Of a stretch of 10,849 nucleotides of DNA, positions 1 through 6,343 are shown piece after piece. Position numbers and translations under genes: made by a program. A model generated the notes under the pieces. It saw only the letters and a program-made list of their open reading frames with translations. It was not told the DNA's origin and did no database searches. Numbering within the stretch: the first letter of the stretch is position 1; every line of letters begins with the position of its first letter. The stretch is from Desulfamplus sp. (GTDB lineage: Bacteria; Desulfobacterota; Desulfobacteria; Desulfobacterales; Desulfobacteraceae), in NCBI GenBank assembly GCA_015232935.1, contig JADFYT010000059.1:1-10849 (forward strand), given 5' to 3'.

Positions 1-1
1 T

Positions 2-949
2 ATTTCAACTGTTTTCAAGTGGAGGGATGAGGAACTTCCCTGGCTTGTGTGCCAGATATTCGGGTCAGATCCGAAAAGCATGGCACTTGCAGCCAAAAGA
101 GTTGAAAAAGAGGGAGTTTTTGGCGTTGACCTTAATTTTGGATGCTGTGCCGCGGCTATCTGCAAAAAGGGCAGCGGTGCAGCACTTTTAAAAAATCCGA
201 AGCTTGCAAGGCAGATTGTTGAGGCGGTCAGGCAGAGTGTTTCAATTCCTGTTTTTGTGAAGTTCAGAATCGGATGGGAGGACAACCCTGTTGATGCCGC
301 TTTTGATGCTGAACAGATGGCTTTCATGTTTGAGGAGGCCGGTGCCGATGCTCTTGTCTTTCACCCAAGAACCGCACCGGACAGACGATTGAGACCTCCA
401 AAATGGGAGTATATAAAGAAGGTCAAGGAGGCTGTCTCAATACCTGTATTTGGCAATGGAAATGTTTTTGATCCATCAGACTGTGAAGAGATGTTAAGTA
501 TGAGCGGATGTGATGGCATCTCGATTGGACGCATGGCAGTTGCAAGACCGTGGATATTTGCCGCTCTCGCCTGTGGTTCCATGAATGTAGCACGCCCGGA
601 CCCCGCCATGTTCTCTTGTTATAACAGCAGCTTTTGTGATGACGGTAGATCTCGGGATAACAGTGGCAGTGGATTTGGATTCCTGCCGGAGGGTAATATT
701 TACAGACATACGGCCATGCGTATGATGACACTGCTTGTCAGGCATCACGATGAAAGAACCGCGGTAAAGATGTTCAAGAAATTTATCCCATATTATGCGG
801 CAGGATTCAAATTCGGCCACAGCATAAGCAAGCAGATGCTCAAACCAGATACGCCTGACGGGATCTTTAAAGCTATTGATGGACTTTTCCCAAGTAATGG
901 CGAGCCGCCAGAGAGTGTTGACCGGCCTAATCTGCATCTTTTTTTATAA
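2..949 (+). CDS. dus: tRNA-dihydrouridine synthase (Dus family), 5' end missing
   Basis: This flavoenzyme family reduces specific uridines in tRNA to dihydrouridine using FMN and NAD(P)H in the cytoplasm. The frame is open to the left edge, so the N-terminus is missing; the GTG at 47 is an internal Val codon inside the QIFGSDP motif region, not a real start. Numbering from that codon, the visible motifs are QIFGSDP (3-9), DLNFGC with the likely catalytic Cys at 33, VKFRIGW (71-77), VFHPRT (104-109), GNGNV (136-140) and SIGRMAVARPWIF (159-171), followed by the helical C-terminal domain. Two oddities stand out. The usual GCP motif reads GCC (Pro to Cys). After PWIF there is a roughly 30-residue Ser/Asn/Asp/Gly-rich stretch (about 183-213) that I do not expect in the family. 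The family call is secure; the subtype (DusB-like or other) is not. Confidence 0.93.
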   Translation: MSTVFKWRDEELPWLVCQIFGSDPKSMALAAKRVEKEGVFGVDLNFGCCAAAICKKGSGAALLKNPKLARQIVEAVRQSVSIPVFVKFRIGWEDNPVDAAFDAEQMAFMFEEAGADALVFHPRTAPDRRLRPPKWEYIKKVKEAVSIPVFGNGNVFDPSDCEEMLSMSGCDGISIGRMAVARPWIFAALACGSMNVARPDPAMFSCYNSSFCDDGRSRDNSGSGFGFLPEGNIYRHTAMRMMTLLVRHHDERTAVKMFKKFIPYYAAGFKFGHSISKQMLKPDTPDGIFKAIDGLFPSNGEPPESVDRPNLHLFL

Positions 950-1049
950 CGGCCATGCCCTTATGTGCACAACGAAAAAAGAAAGTCTGATAATTGCGGA
1001 TATATCAAAAGATTTTCACATAAACATCACTTGCTCTCATAAGCCTTAA

Positions 1050-1091
1050 AAAAAACGCTCCTATTTTTGAAAGGTGCTCGGGGTGTTTTTT
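1050..1091 (+). terminator. candidate rho-independent terminator for dus
   Basis: AAAAAACGCTCC (1050-1061) can pair with GGGGTGTTTTTT (1080-1091) over 12 positions, including two G-U pairs, with an 18-nt loop and six T residues at the end. It lies between the convergent dus and cheR genes and overlaps the 3' end of cheR. On the opposite strand the two G-U pairs become A-C mismatches. The minus strand does have an eight-T run just past the cheR stop, so a weak bidirectional role is possible. This was judged by eye; no folding energy was computed. Confidence 0.35.
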
Positions 1092-1861
1092 ACAGATTTG
1101 AATTTATGGTCAAGACTCATAAGACTTTCCGCCTGGCCAATTATAAAAAAGCCTCCGTTTTTAAGAGCATGATACAGTCTGTTGACAACATTTTCTGCGG
1201 TTGGATCATCAAAGTATATCATCACATTCCTGCACAGAATAACATCAAACCTTTCTTTCGGGATGGAGTCAGAGACAAGATTGAATTTCTTGAATTCAAT
1301 ATGATTCATAACCTCTTTTTTGACTCTTACACAACCTGTTTTTTTACCCGTTCCTTTTTGAAAATATTTATGAAGAACAGGAACAGGCACGTTTTTGACC
1401 CTCTCTTGAGAATATACCCCTCTTATGGCTGTATCTAAAACAGAGTGAGAGATATCTGTTGCAAGAATCGAGAAGACAAGCCCCTGTTCAAGCATCTGAA
1501 TTGCCACGGAATAGGGCTCGTCTCCGGTTGAACATGCCGCACACCAGATATTGAATGTTCGTTTGCGGCTCCTGTTTTCAAGTGAAAGAGCATCTATCAT
1601 TTTCTGGACACTTGTATTTTCCCTGAAAAAAAAAGAGTGGTTGGTGGTTACAGTATCTATGAACTCTATTATTTCATCTTTATTTTCCGCAAGGTATTGA
1701 AGATAGTCATGGCAGGAATGTATTTTGGTACTTCTCATTCTTTTGGCAATTTTGGATTTGAGAAGCTCTATCTTTCCTTCATGAATATTGATGCCGGATT
1801 CTGAATATATCAGTTGCGACAGGTGGTTGAAGTCTTTGTTTGAAATATCCATTGAACTCAT
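1061..1861 (-). CDS. cheR: CheR-type protein-glutamate O-methyltransferase
   Basis: CheR enzymes use S-adenosylmethionine to methylate glutamates on chemoreceptor cytoplasmic domains, for adaptation in chemotaxis or related pathways. The 266-residue length is normal. The N-terminal helical domain covers about 1-70. Then come TTNHSFFFRE (72-81), the SAM-binding motif WCAACSTGDEPYS (106-118), ATDIS (134-138), NLV (194-196), CRNVMIYF (210-217) and GQAESL (242-247, usually GHSESL). No Shine-Dalgarno is obvious for the ATG at 1861. A second in-frame ATG at 1854 (residue 4) is an alternative start. No CheB, CheA, CheW or receptor gene lies in the window, so it is an orphan here. It is divergent from the exported receiver protein gene across a 325-bp spacer. 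Family call strong; the pathway it serves is unknown. Confidence 0.93.
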   Translation of the reverse strand: MSSMDISNKDFNHLSQLIYSESGINIHEGKIELLKSKIAKRMRSTKIHSCHDYLQYLAENKDEIIEFIDTVTTNHSFFFRENTSVQKMIDALSLENRSRKRTFNIWCAACSTGDEPYSVAIQMLEQGLVFSILATDISHSVLDTAIRGVYSQERVKNVPVPVLHKYFQKGTGKKTGCVRVKKEVMNHIEFKKFNLVSDSIPKERFDVILCRNVMIYFDDPTAENVVNRLYHALKNGGFFIIGQAESLMSLDHKFKSVKNTPSTFQK

Positions 1862-1885
1862 ATTTGTATTTTTATTGCAATTGGG

Positions 1886-1891
1886 ATTATA
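1886..1891 (-). promoter_or_regulatory. possible -10 box for cheR
   Basis: On the minus strand this hexamer reads TATAAT, a perfect sigma-70 -10 box, ending about 25 nt upstream of the cheR ATG at 1861. No good -35 hexamer sits 16-18 nt further upstream, so support is weak; such sequences occur by chance in AT-rich DNA. Confidence 0.25.
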
Positions 1892-2074
1892 AAATCAGTG
1901 AATGTAGCAGATATTGCCCAGAAGGTGTCGAATTCTGAAGCAGCATGAGCAGATGTCAAGTTATCATACAAGATTGTCGATATTGTTATTTGACGCTACG
2001 GCATAAAATTGATTCACTTGTAAAAAGTAAGCAGACGTTCAAAGATAACATCCTTTATTTACCATTGCCAGTTG

Positions 2075-2094
2075 AAATTTTAACGTGAAAACAG
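2075..2094 (+). repeat. 20-bp direct repeat, copy 1
   Basis: AAATTTTAACGTGAAAACAG here recurs at 2143-2162 with one mismatch (A to C at position 9), 68 bp downstream start to start. Both copies lie within 115 bp upstream of the exported receiver gene, so they could be paired regulator sites or a remnant of a larger repeat. Function unknown. Confidence 0.6.
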
Positions 2095-2142
2095 GTATTA
2101 GTTTTTTTAATCGCCGGGAGTGGTCGAATCCCGTTTGTCATT

Positions 2143-2162
2143 AAATTTTACCGTGAAAACAG
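2143..2162 (+). repeat. 20-bp direct repeat, copy 2
   Basis: AAATTTTACCGTGAAAACAG matches copy 1 at 19 of 20 positions. It ends 24 nt before the ATG at 2187 and so overlaps the probable leader or core promoter of that gene. Confidence 0.6.
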
Positions 2163-2186
2163 ATCATGGTCTAATGGAGATTTTTA

Positions 2187-2999
2187 ATGAAAAAAGTTAC
2201 TCAAATACTGATTTTATTTTTTCTCCTGTTCCCGTTGAGCATAATATGCTCTCCAACCCGCTCTTCTGCCCTTGATTATCTTGTAGATTTTATTGCCGAA
2301 AACTACAAGGAGACAGAAATCGCGGGTGCTGGAAGTCCTAAAATATATCATACGCTTCAGGTAAATACAGAGCTTGGATCAAGAGTGCTTATGTTAGAGG
2401 GAGATGATCTGGATTACAGGATATGGTTAAGGCAATATCTTTCAACAGCAAAGCAGCTTATTATTACGGTTCCTGATGATCAGGTATCCCTTTTTAAAAA
2501 TTCCAAGCTGTTCCAGATTGATGTTACTCTGGTCAATCCCCTGTCAGGCAGCGACTGGAAAAATGTTGAACTGCCTCCGGTTATAGAAGAGCCTCCTCCC
2601 AAGGAGCCATATAAGGGCAAAAAGCATATTCTTGTCGTGGATGATGATCCCAAAAAAAGATCTCTTATCGAGATGGTGATAACAAAACTTGGCTATCCGG
2701 TAACTCTTGCGGCCAACTCCTATGACGCTCTTGAGATTTTCAGGAAACAGCCTGACAAATTCAATCTTGTTATTGCTGACGGCGGTATTCATAAGGGCGT
2801 CAGTAGTGCAAGTCTTGTTAAAAATATTCTTGAAACATCTTCCGAGATCAATATTATTCTTGGAACAGGGTATAAAGATGAAAAAATCACAGCCATGTTC
2901 ACCGATTTTTTTGCGGGTATCAGCCGTGTAATTATAAAGCCTTTGGTATTAAAGGAGCTTCCAAAAACCATTCTACAGGTTCTTGAGAAAAAAATATGA
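2187..2999 (+). CDS. receiver-domain protein with N-terminal signal peptide
   Basis: Residues 1-28 look like a Sec signal peptide: KK near the start, a hydrophobic core at about 7-21, and a likely cut after SSA (28). No good lipobox surrounds Cys21. Residues 29-130 form a domain I do not recognise, followed by a Pro/Glu-rich linker (131-142, ELPPVIEEPPPKEP region). Residues 146-268 are a response-regulator receiver domain: VVDDD (150-154), phospho-acceptor Asp198 in LVIAD, Thr227 in ILGTG and Lys251 in IIKP, so all canonical residues are kept. The ATG is supported by GGAG at 2176-2179 with a 7-nt spacer. Receivers are normally cytoplasmic; with a basic N-terminus the domain is predicted outside the cytoplasm, or membrane-tethered if uncut. 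No kinase is adjacent. Its TGA overlaps an ATG at 2996 (ATGA), but the next protein more likely starts at 3176. Domain call strong; location and function are inference. Confidence 0.85.
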   Translation: MKKVTQILILFFLLFPLSIICSPTRSSALDYLVDFIAENYKETEIAGAGSPKIYHTLQVNTELGSRVLMLEGDDLDYRIWLRQYLSTAKQLIITVPDDQVSLFKNSKLFQIDVTLVNPLSGSDWKNVELPPVIEEPPPKEPYKGKKHILVVDDDPKKRSLIEMVITKLGYPVTLAANSYDALEIFRKQPDKFNLVIADGGIHKGVSSASLVKNILETSSEINIILGTGYKDEKITAMFTDFFAGISRVIIKPLVLKELPKTILQVLEKKI

Positions 3000-3098
3000 T
3001 TTCAGAGATTCAAAATTCAAATTTCAGAAACAAACATATCTCCAAAATTTTTCATATCCTTACAGATTTTGTTTGCTGTCATATGGATTTCCAGAAAA

Positions 3099-3132
3099 GT
3101 CTTTTGGCAAGACAACCCTTTGCCGGCGGGTT
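3099..3132 (+). other. two adjacent small hairpins in the leader of the next gene
   Basis: GTCTT/AAGAC (3099-3113, 5-nt loop) is followed directly by AACCC/GGGTT (3114-3132, 9-nt loop containing the palindrome GCCGGC). They lie between the receiver gene stop and the preferred start at 3176. Neither is followed by a T run, so this is not a standard terminator. A structured leader or processing site is possible, as is chance. Confidence 0.3.
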
Positions 3133-3175
3133 CAGGCGGCGTTTCAACCAATTTCATTATCTGGAAAACTATAGT

Positions 3176-3619
3176 ATGAGAATATCTTGTTCCTGTCTTT
3201 TACCAATTCTGTTCTGTTATTTGACGATTTTATCTTTTTGGGTTATACCTGCATACTCTGAGGAAGATGGCTATGAAAAAACGAGAATGTGTTACGAGAA
3301 CTTTATAAAATGTGAACTTACCAGAACAGATGCCGATGATCACTTTGACGGCAAACAATTCAAGATTGTGATGATGAATCTGTTCAATGTCGTGCGTGAA
3401 GGAGATCTTACTATCATTACCGGTGCTGTCAATTGCTGGGTTGAAGACAAATATGAAACCCTATTTGTAGCATTGGGAGTCAGAAAGGTTCTGGATCACG
3501 AAAAAGTTTCATATTATGTTGTCCGCAAAAAGGATTTTTCAATTATAGGGACAGAGCTTATGAATTATCCTTACAAGGAGCGGTGTCAGTGGATTCAATA
3601 CTGGATTGACCTTGGTTGA
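3176..3619 (+). CDS. small secreted four-cysteine protein, unknown function
   Basis: I do not recognise the family. From the ATG at 3176 the protein has 147 residues and opens with a clear signal peptide: Arg2, a hydrophobic stretch at about 7-24 and a likely cut after AYS (28). The mature part (about 119 residues) has four cysteines (39, 46, 87, 137), compatible with two disulfides, and mixed beta-like and charged segments ending in a Trp/Tyr-rich tail. The frame is open from an ATG at 2996 that overlaps the previous stop. I reject that longer start because it would bury the signal peptide behind 60 residues that do not look like protein. The Shine-Dalgarno for 3176 is weak (TGGAAA, about 10 nt away). 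It lies just downstream of the exported receiver gene in the same direction, so co-transcription is likely. Confidence 0.72.
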   Translation: MRISCSCLLPILFCYLTILSFWVIPAYSEEDGYEKTRMCYENFIKCELTRTDADDHFDGKQFKIVMMNLFNVVREGDLTIITGAVNCWVEDKYETLFVALGVRKVLDHEKVSYYVVRKKDFSIIGTELMNYPYKERCQWIQYWIDLG

Positions 3620-3669
3620 CAAACATAAGTAGATATCAGGCGTTTGATAACAGACCTCCTGCAGAACTC

Positions 3670-3720
3670 ACTTTTTATCCAGTAAAATCAAGGCGTAAAA
3701 TCCGGTTTTGCAAGAAGTCC
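3670..3720. repeat. possible degenerate copy of the 5101-5189 repeat
   Basis: ACTTTTTA (3670-3677) is followed by TCCAGTAAAATCAAGGCG (3678-3695), which matches 5132-5149 at 15 of 18 positions, and later by GCAAGAAGTCC. Both stretches are intergenic and share the ACTTTTTA and AAGTC-type ends. They may be diverged members of one dispersed repeat family. Weak; alignment done by eye. Confidence 0.3.
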
Positions 3721-3759
3721 AATGAGTTTGATAATCAATTGAATGGAAATCTGAATACA

Positions 3760-3791
3760 ATAAATTTCAGGAAACATAAATTTCAGGAAAC
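3760..3791 (+). repeat. perfect 16-bp tandem duplication carrying the ribosome binding site
   Basis: ATAAATTTCAGGAAAC occurs twice head to tail (3760-3775 and 3776-3791) directly before the dehydrogenase ATG at 3800. Each unit contains an AGGA core. The downstream AGGA (3785-3788) is 11 nt from the ATG and is the likely functional site; the upstream copy is 27 nt away. Probably a recent slippage or duplication event. Confidence 0.8.
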
Positions 3792-3799
3792 ATAAAATA

Positions 3800-5089
3800 A
3801 TGAATCAAAATTCTAAGATCGCTGTGATTGGACTTGGATATGTCGGGTTGCCCCTTGCTGTCCATTTTGGTACAAAGTATGACACCATAGGCTTTGATCT
3901 GAAGTCATCCATTATTGAAAATTGCAACAAGATGCATGACCCAACAGGCGAGGTCAGCACAGAGGAGTTTGAGCGGGCAGCAAAATTTATTCCGACTACT
4001 GACCCTGAAATGCTCAGGCAGGCCGACTACATTATAGTGGCTGTCCCGACTCCTATTGACAAGGCAAGAAGACCCGACCTTTTCCCTGTTGAGAGTGCTT
4101 CAGTGACGGCAGGCAGATATATGAAAAAAGGGGCGATTGTGATCTTTGAATCCACAGTCTATCCCGGTGTTACCGAAGACATATGCGTCCCTATTCTTGA
4201 AAGGGAATCAGGGTTCAAGTGGAAGGCTGATTTTCATGTAGGATACTCTCCTGAAAGAATCAACCCGGGAGACAAGGAGCATACCCTTACAAAAATTGTA
4301 AAGGTGGTGTCAGGTGACGAGCCTGGGACTCTGGAAAAGGTTGCCGAACTTTACGAGTCTATAGTTACAGCCGGAGTGCATCGCACCAAAACCATCAAAG
4401 AGGCTGAGGCTGCAAAGGTTATCGAAAATACCCAAAGAGATCTTAACATTGCTCTTATGAATGAACTTGCCCTGATTTTTGACAAACTTGGAATTGACAC
4501 CAAAAATGTTCTTGAAGCAGCCGGTTCAAAGTGGAATTTTCTGAAATTTTTCCCGGGTCTTGTTGGCGGTCACTGTATTGGAGTTGATCCCTATTATCTT
4601 ACATTCAAAGCCGAGTCAGAAGGATATCATCCGGAGGTAATTTTAGCAGGAAGAAGAATCAATGATAACATGGGACGGTTTGTTGTTGAAAAAAGTTTGA
4701 AAATGATGATCAATGCCGGCAAATTAATTAAAAACTCGAAAGTTGCGGTTCTCGGGTTGACCTTTAAGGAGGATTGTCCTGATCTTCGTAATACCAGGGT
4801 TGTTGATATTGTGGCTGAACTCAAGGATTACGGTGTTAATGTATTGGTGCATGATTCCATGGCAGATCCTTTAGAAGCACTTAAATATTATGGCATCAAC
4901 CTGTGTTCATGGGATGACTTGAAAAATCTGGATGCCCTTATTCTTGCTGTTTCCCATGCGGATTACCGTAAAAGGGCTACAGAGGATTTTGTTGCCATGC
5001 TTGGAGAAAATGGTTCTCTTGTTGATGTCAAATCGGTACTTGATCCGGAAGTTGCAAAACAGGCGGGAGTCTCTTTCTGGAGGCTTTAA
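3800..5089 (+). CDS. tviB: UDP-N-acetylhexosamine 6-dehydrogenase (TviB/WbpO type)
   Basis: This is an NAD-dependent UDP-sugar dehydrogenase that oxidises C6 of a UDP-N-acetylhexosamine (UDP-GlcNAc or UDP-GalNAc) to the uronic acid, a cytoplasmic precursor step for acidic polysaccharides. The 429-residue length is typical. The Rossmann motif VIGLGYVGLPLA is at 9-20, VAVPTP at 80-85, FESTVYPG at 116-123 and GYSPERINPGD at 148-158. Catalytic-site residues include Lys206 and Asn210 in AAKVIEN and the nucleophile Cys259 in VGGHCIGVDPYY. The C-terminal substrate domain carries GLTFKEDCPDLRNT at 319-332. Pairing with the epimerase downstream (134-bp gap) matches the Vi antigen tviB-tviC and Pseudomonas wbpO-wbpP arrangement, which favours a UDP-GlcNAcA/UDP-GalNAcA product. 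Exact substrate order cannot be read from sequence alone. Confidence 0.92.
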   Translation: MNQNSKIAVIGLGYVGLPLAVHFGTKYDTIGFDLKSSIIENCNKMHDPTGEVSTEEFERAAKFIPTTDPEMLRQADYIIVAVPTPIDKARRPDLFPVESASVTAGRYMKKGAIVIFESTVYPGVTEDICVPILERESGFKWKADFHVGYSPERINPGDKEHTLTKIVKVVSGDEPGTLEKVAELYESIVTAGVHRTKTIKEAEAAKVIENTQRDLNIALMNELALIFDKLGIDTKNVLEAAGSKWNFLKFFPGLVGGHCIGVDPYYLTFKAESEGYHPEVILAGRRINDNMGRFVVEKSLKMMINAGKLIKNSKVAVLGLTFKEDCPDLRNTRVVDIVAELKDYGVNVLVHDSMADPLEALKYYGINLCSWDDLKNLDALILAVSHADYRKRATEDFVAMLGENGSLVDVKSVLDPEVAKQAGVSFWRL

Positions 5090-5100
5090 ATTGTGGAGAC

Positions 5101-5189
5101 TTCGTAAAAAGTGAATTTTCCAGAATCCGCGTCCAATAAAATCAGGGGGTTATTGCACAAAAAAACGCCTGTATCGGACTTTTTACGAA
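5101..5189. repeat. inverted repeat element with 12-bp perfect arms
   Basis: TTCGTAAAAAGT (5101-5112) and ACTTTTTACGAA (5178-5189) are exact reverse complements separated by 65 bp, in the gap between the dehydrogenase and epimerase genes. The element is 89 bp end to end and has no coding frame. It resembles the ends of small non-autonomous intergenic repeats. No target-site duplication is visible next to the arms. As RNA the arms could form a hairpin between the two cistrons. Confidence 0.7.
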
Positions 5190-5223
5190 AACATCAACTG
5201 TAATTCAGGAGTTAAACAATACA

Positions 5224-6258
5224 ATGAGTTATGACCATATCTGTCGGGAATTAGCGAATAATCCTGTACGCTGGCTTGTTACAGGTGCCGCTGGCTTTAT
5301 AGGTTCAAATCTTGTGGAAGCCCTGTTAGCTCTCAATCAAAAGGTGACCGGGCTTGATAATTTTTCTACAGGTTTTCAGCATAATCTTGATCAGATTCGC
5401 TCTTCTGTTACGCCGGATCAGTGGAATAACTTTGTATTTGTCAAGGCTGATATCAGAAATATTGATGACTGTGTCAATGCGTGTGCGGGTCAGGATTATG
5501 TTCTGCATCAGGCAGCTCTTGGATCAGTTCCCCGTTCTGTTGCTGATCCTTTGAATACACACGCCAACAATATCACAGGCCACATCAACATGCTTGTTGC
5601 TGCACGGGATGCCGGTGTCAAACGCTTTGTATATGCAGCCTCAAGTTCCACATATGGAGACCACCCTGATCTTCCCAAGATCGAGGAGAAGATAGGCCGC
5701 CCTCTGTCACCCTATGCCGTGACCAAGTATGTCAATGAACTTTATGCAGATGTCTTTGCAAGAACCTATGGCATGGAGAGTATAGGGTTGAGGTATTTCA
5801 ATGTATTTGGCAAGCGACAGGATCCTGATGGTGCCTATGCTGCGGTCATGCCACTGTGGTTCTCGTCACTCATACTCGGCAATACGGTCTATATAAACGG
5901 AGACGGTCAGACCAGTCGTGATTTCTGCTACATTGACAACTGTGTTCAGGCCAATATTCTGGCAGCGGTAGTTAAAGAAAGAGATGCTGTAAACCGTGTT
6001 TATAATGTGGCATTTGGACAGAGAACCACGCTCAATCAACTTTTTACAATGATCAGGGAACGTGTGGCACAAAAATATCCGGATGCAATGGAGCGTGAAC
6101 CTGAATACAGGGATTTCAGACCTGGAGATGTCCGCCACTCTCTGGCTGATATCTCCAGTGCCTCAAGGTTTTTGGGTTACAAGCCTCTCTTTTCAGTGAG
6201 CAAGGGTCTTGATATGGCGGCAATGTGGTATATGGAATATCTGGATTCCAGTCTCTGA
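5224..6258 (+). CDS. tviC: UDP-N-acetylglucosamine 4-epimerase (TviC/WbpP type)
   Basis: This extended short-chain dehydrogenase/reductase interconverts UDP-GlcNAc and UDP-GalNAc or the matching uronic acids at C4 using bound NAD. At 344 residues the length is normal. Visible motifs are TGAAGFIGSN (20-29), GLDNFSTG (43-50), HQAALGSVPRS (95-105), the catalytic Ser in AASSSTYG (138-145), YxxxK with Tyr164 and Lys168 (SPYAVTKY), LRYFNVFGKRQDP (189-201), YINGDGQTSRDFCYI (223-237) and RDFRPGDVRHSLADI (296-310). From memory the sequence runs closely parallel to Pseudomonas WbpP. The ATG has AGGAG at 5207-5211, 12 nt upstream. With the upstream dehydrogenase it should supply UDP-GalNAcA for a capsule, O-antigen or exopolysaccharide, but the glycosyltransferases must lie elsewhere. 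Confidence 0.93.
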   Translation: MSYDHICRELANNPVRWLVTGAAGFIGSNLVEALLALNQKVTGLDNFSTGFQHNLDQIRSSVTPDQWNNFVFVKADIRNIDDCVNACAGQDYVLHQAALGSVPRSVADPLNTHANNITGHINMLVAARDAGVKRFVYAASSSTYGDHPDLPKIEEKIGRPLSPYAVTKYVNELYADVFARTYGMESIGLRYFNVFGKRQDPDGAYAAVMPLWFSSLILGNTVYINGDGQTSRDFCYIDNCVQANILAAVVKERDAVNRVYNVAFGQRTTLNQLFTMIRERVAQKYPDAMEREPEYRDFRPGDVRHSLADISSASRFLGYKPLFSVSKGLDMAAMWYMEYLDSSL

Positions 6259-6289
6259 TTTTTGTGTTGTTTTGTTCATATCTCATATC

Positions 6290-6331
6290 GCCCCAAAAAT
6301 AGTTGACACAAAAATAATTGGCGCTTTTTTT
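6290..6331 (+). terminator. candidate terminator after the epimerase gene
   Basis: GCCCCAA (6290-6296) pairs with TTGGCGC (6318-6324) with one C-C mismatch and a 21-nt loop, followed by seven T residues (6325-6331). It starts 31 nt after the epimerase stop. The next gene's ribosome binding site begins right after the T run, so it could also act as partial termination or attenuation. The internal mismatch and long loop make it modest; no energy was computed. Confidence 0.35.
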
Positions 6332-6343
6332 GAGGACTTTTTT

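Larger units (their letters stand above)
1862..2186. other. divergent intergenic region (325 bp)
   Basis: This gap separates cheR (-) from the exported receiver gene (+), so it should carry promoters for both. It contains a candidate -10 for cheR, a 20-bp direct repeat with one mismatch nearer the plus-strand gene, and a small CGGGA/TCCCG hairpin (2115-2133) between the two repeat copies. I see no open frame with coding character, no tRNA and no convincing sigma-70 promoter toward the right. Confidence 0.6.

Noticed and set aside
494..937. Minus-strand open frame of 147 codons opposite dus
   Set aside because: Antisense to the conserved Dus motifs; composition is rich in Arg, His, Thr and Cys as expected from a shadow frame.
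1067..1438. Plus-strand open frame of 123 codons opposite cheR
   Set aside because: It lies wholly antisense to a strongly supported cheR and shows no protein-like motifs or ribosome binding site.
2111..2133. GGTCGAATCCCG resembles a tRNA T-arm
   Set aside because: No matching T-stem with a 7-nt loop, no acceptor, D or anticodon arms nearby. It is only a CGGGA/TCCCG hairpin.
3105..3124. TGGCAAG...TTGC as a sigma-54 promoter
   Set aside because: The GG to GC spacing is 14 bases rather than the required 10.
6303..6308. Perfect TTGACA -35 hexamer upstream of the binding-protein gene
   Set aside because: The position 17 nt downstream is a T run, not a -10 box, and the hexamer sits in the loop of the candidate terminator.
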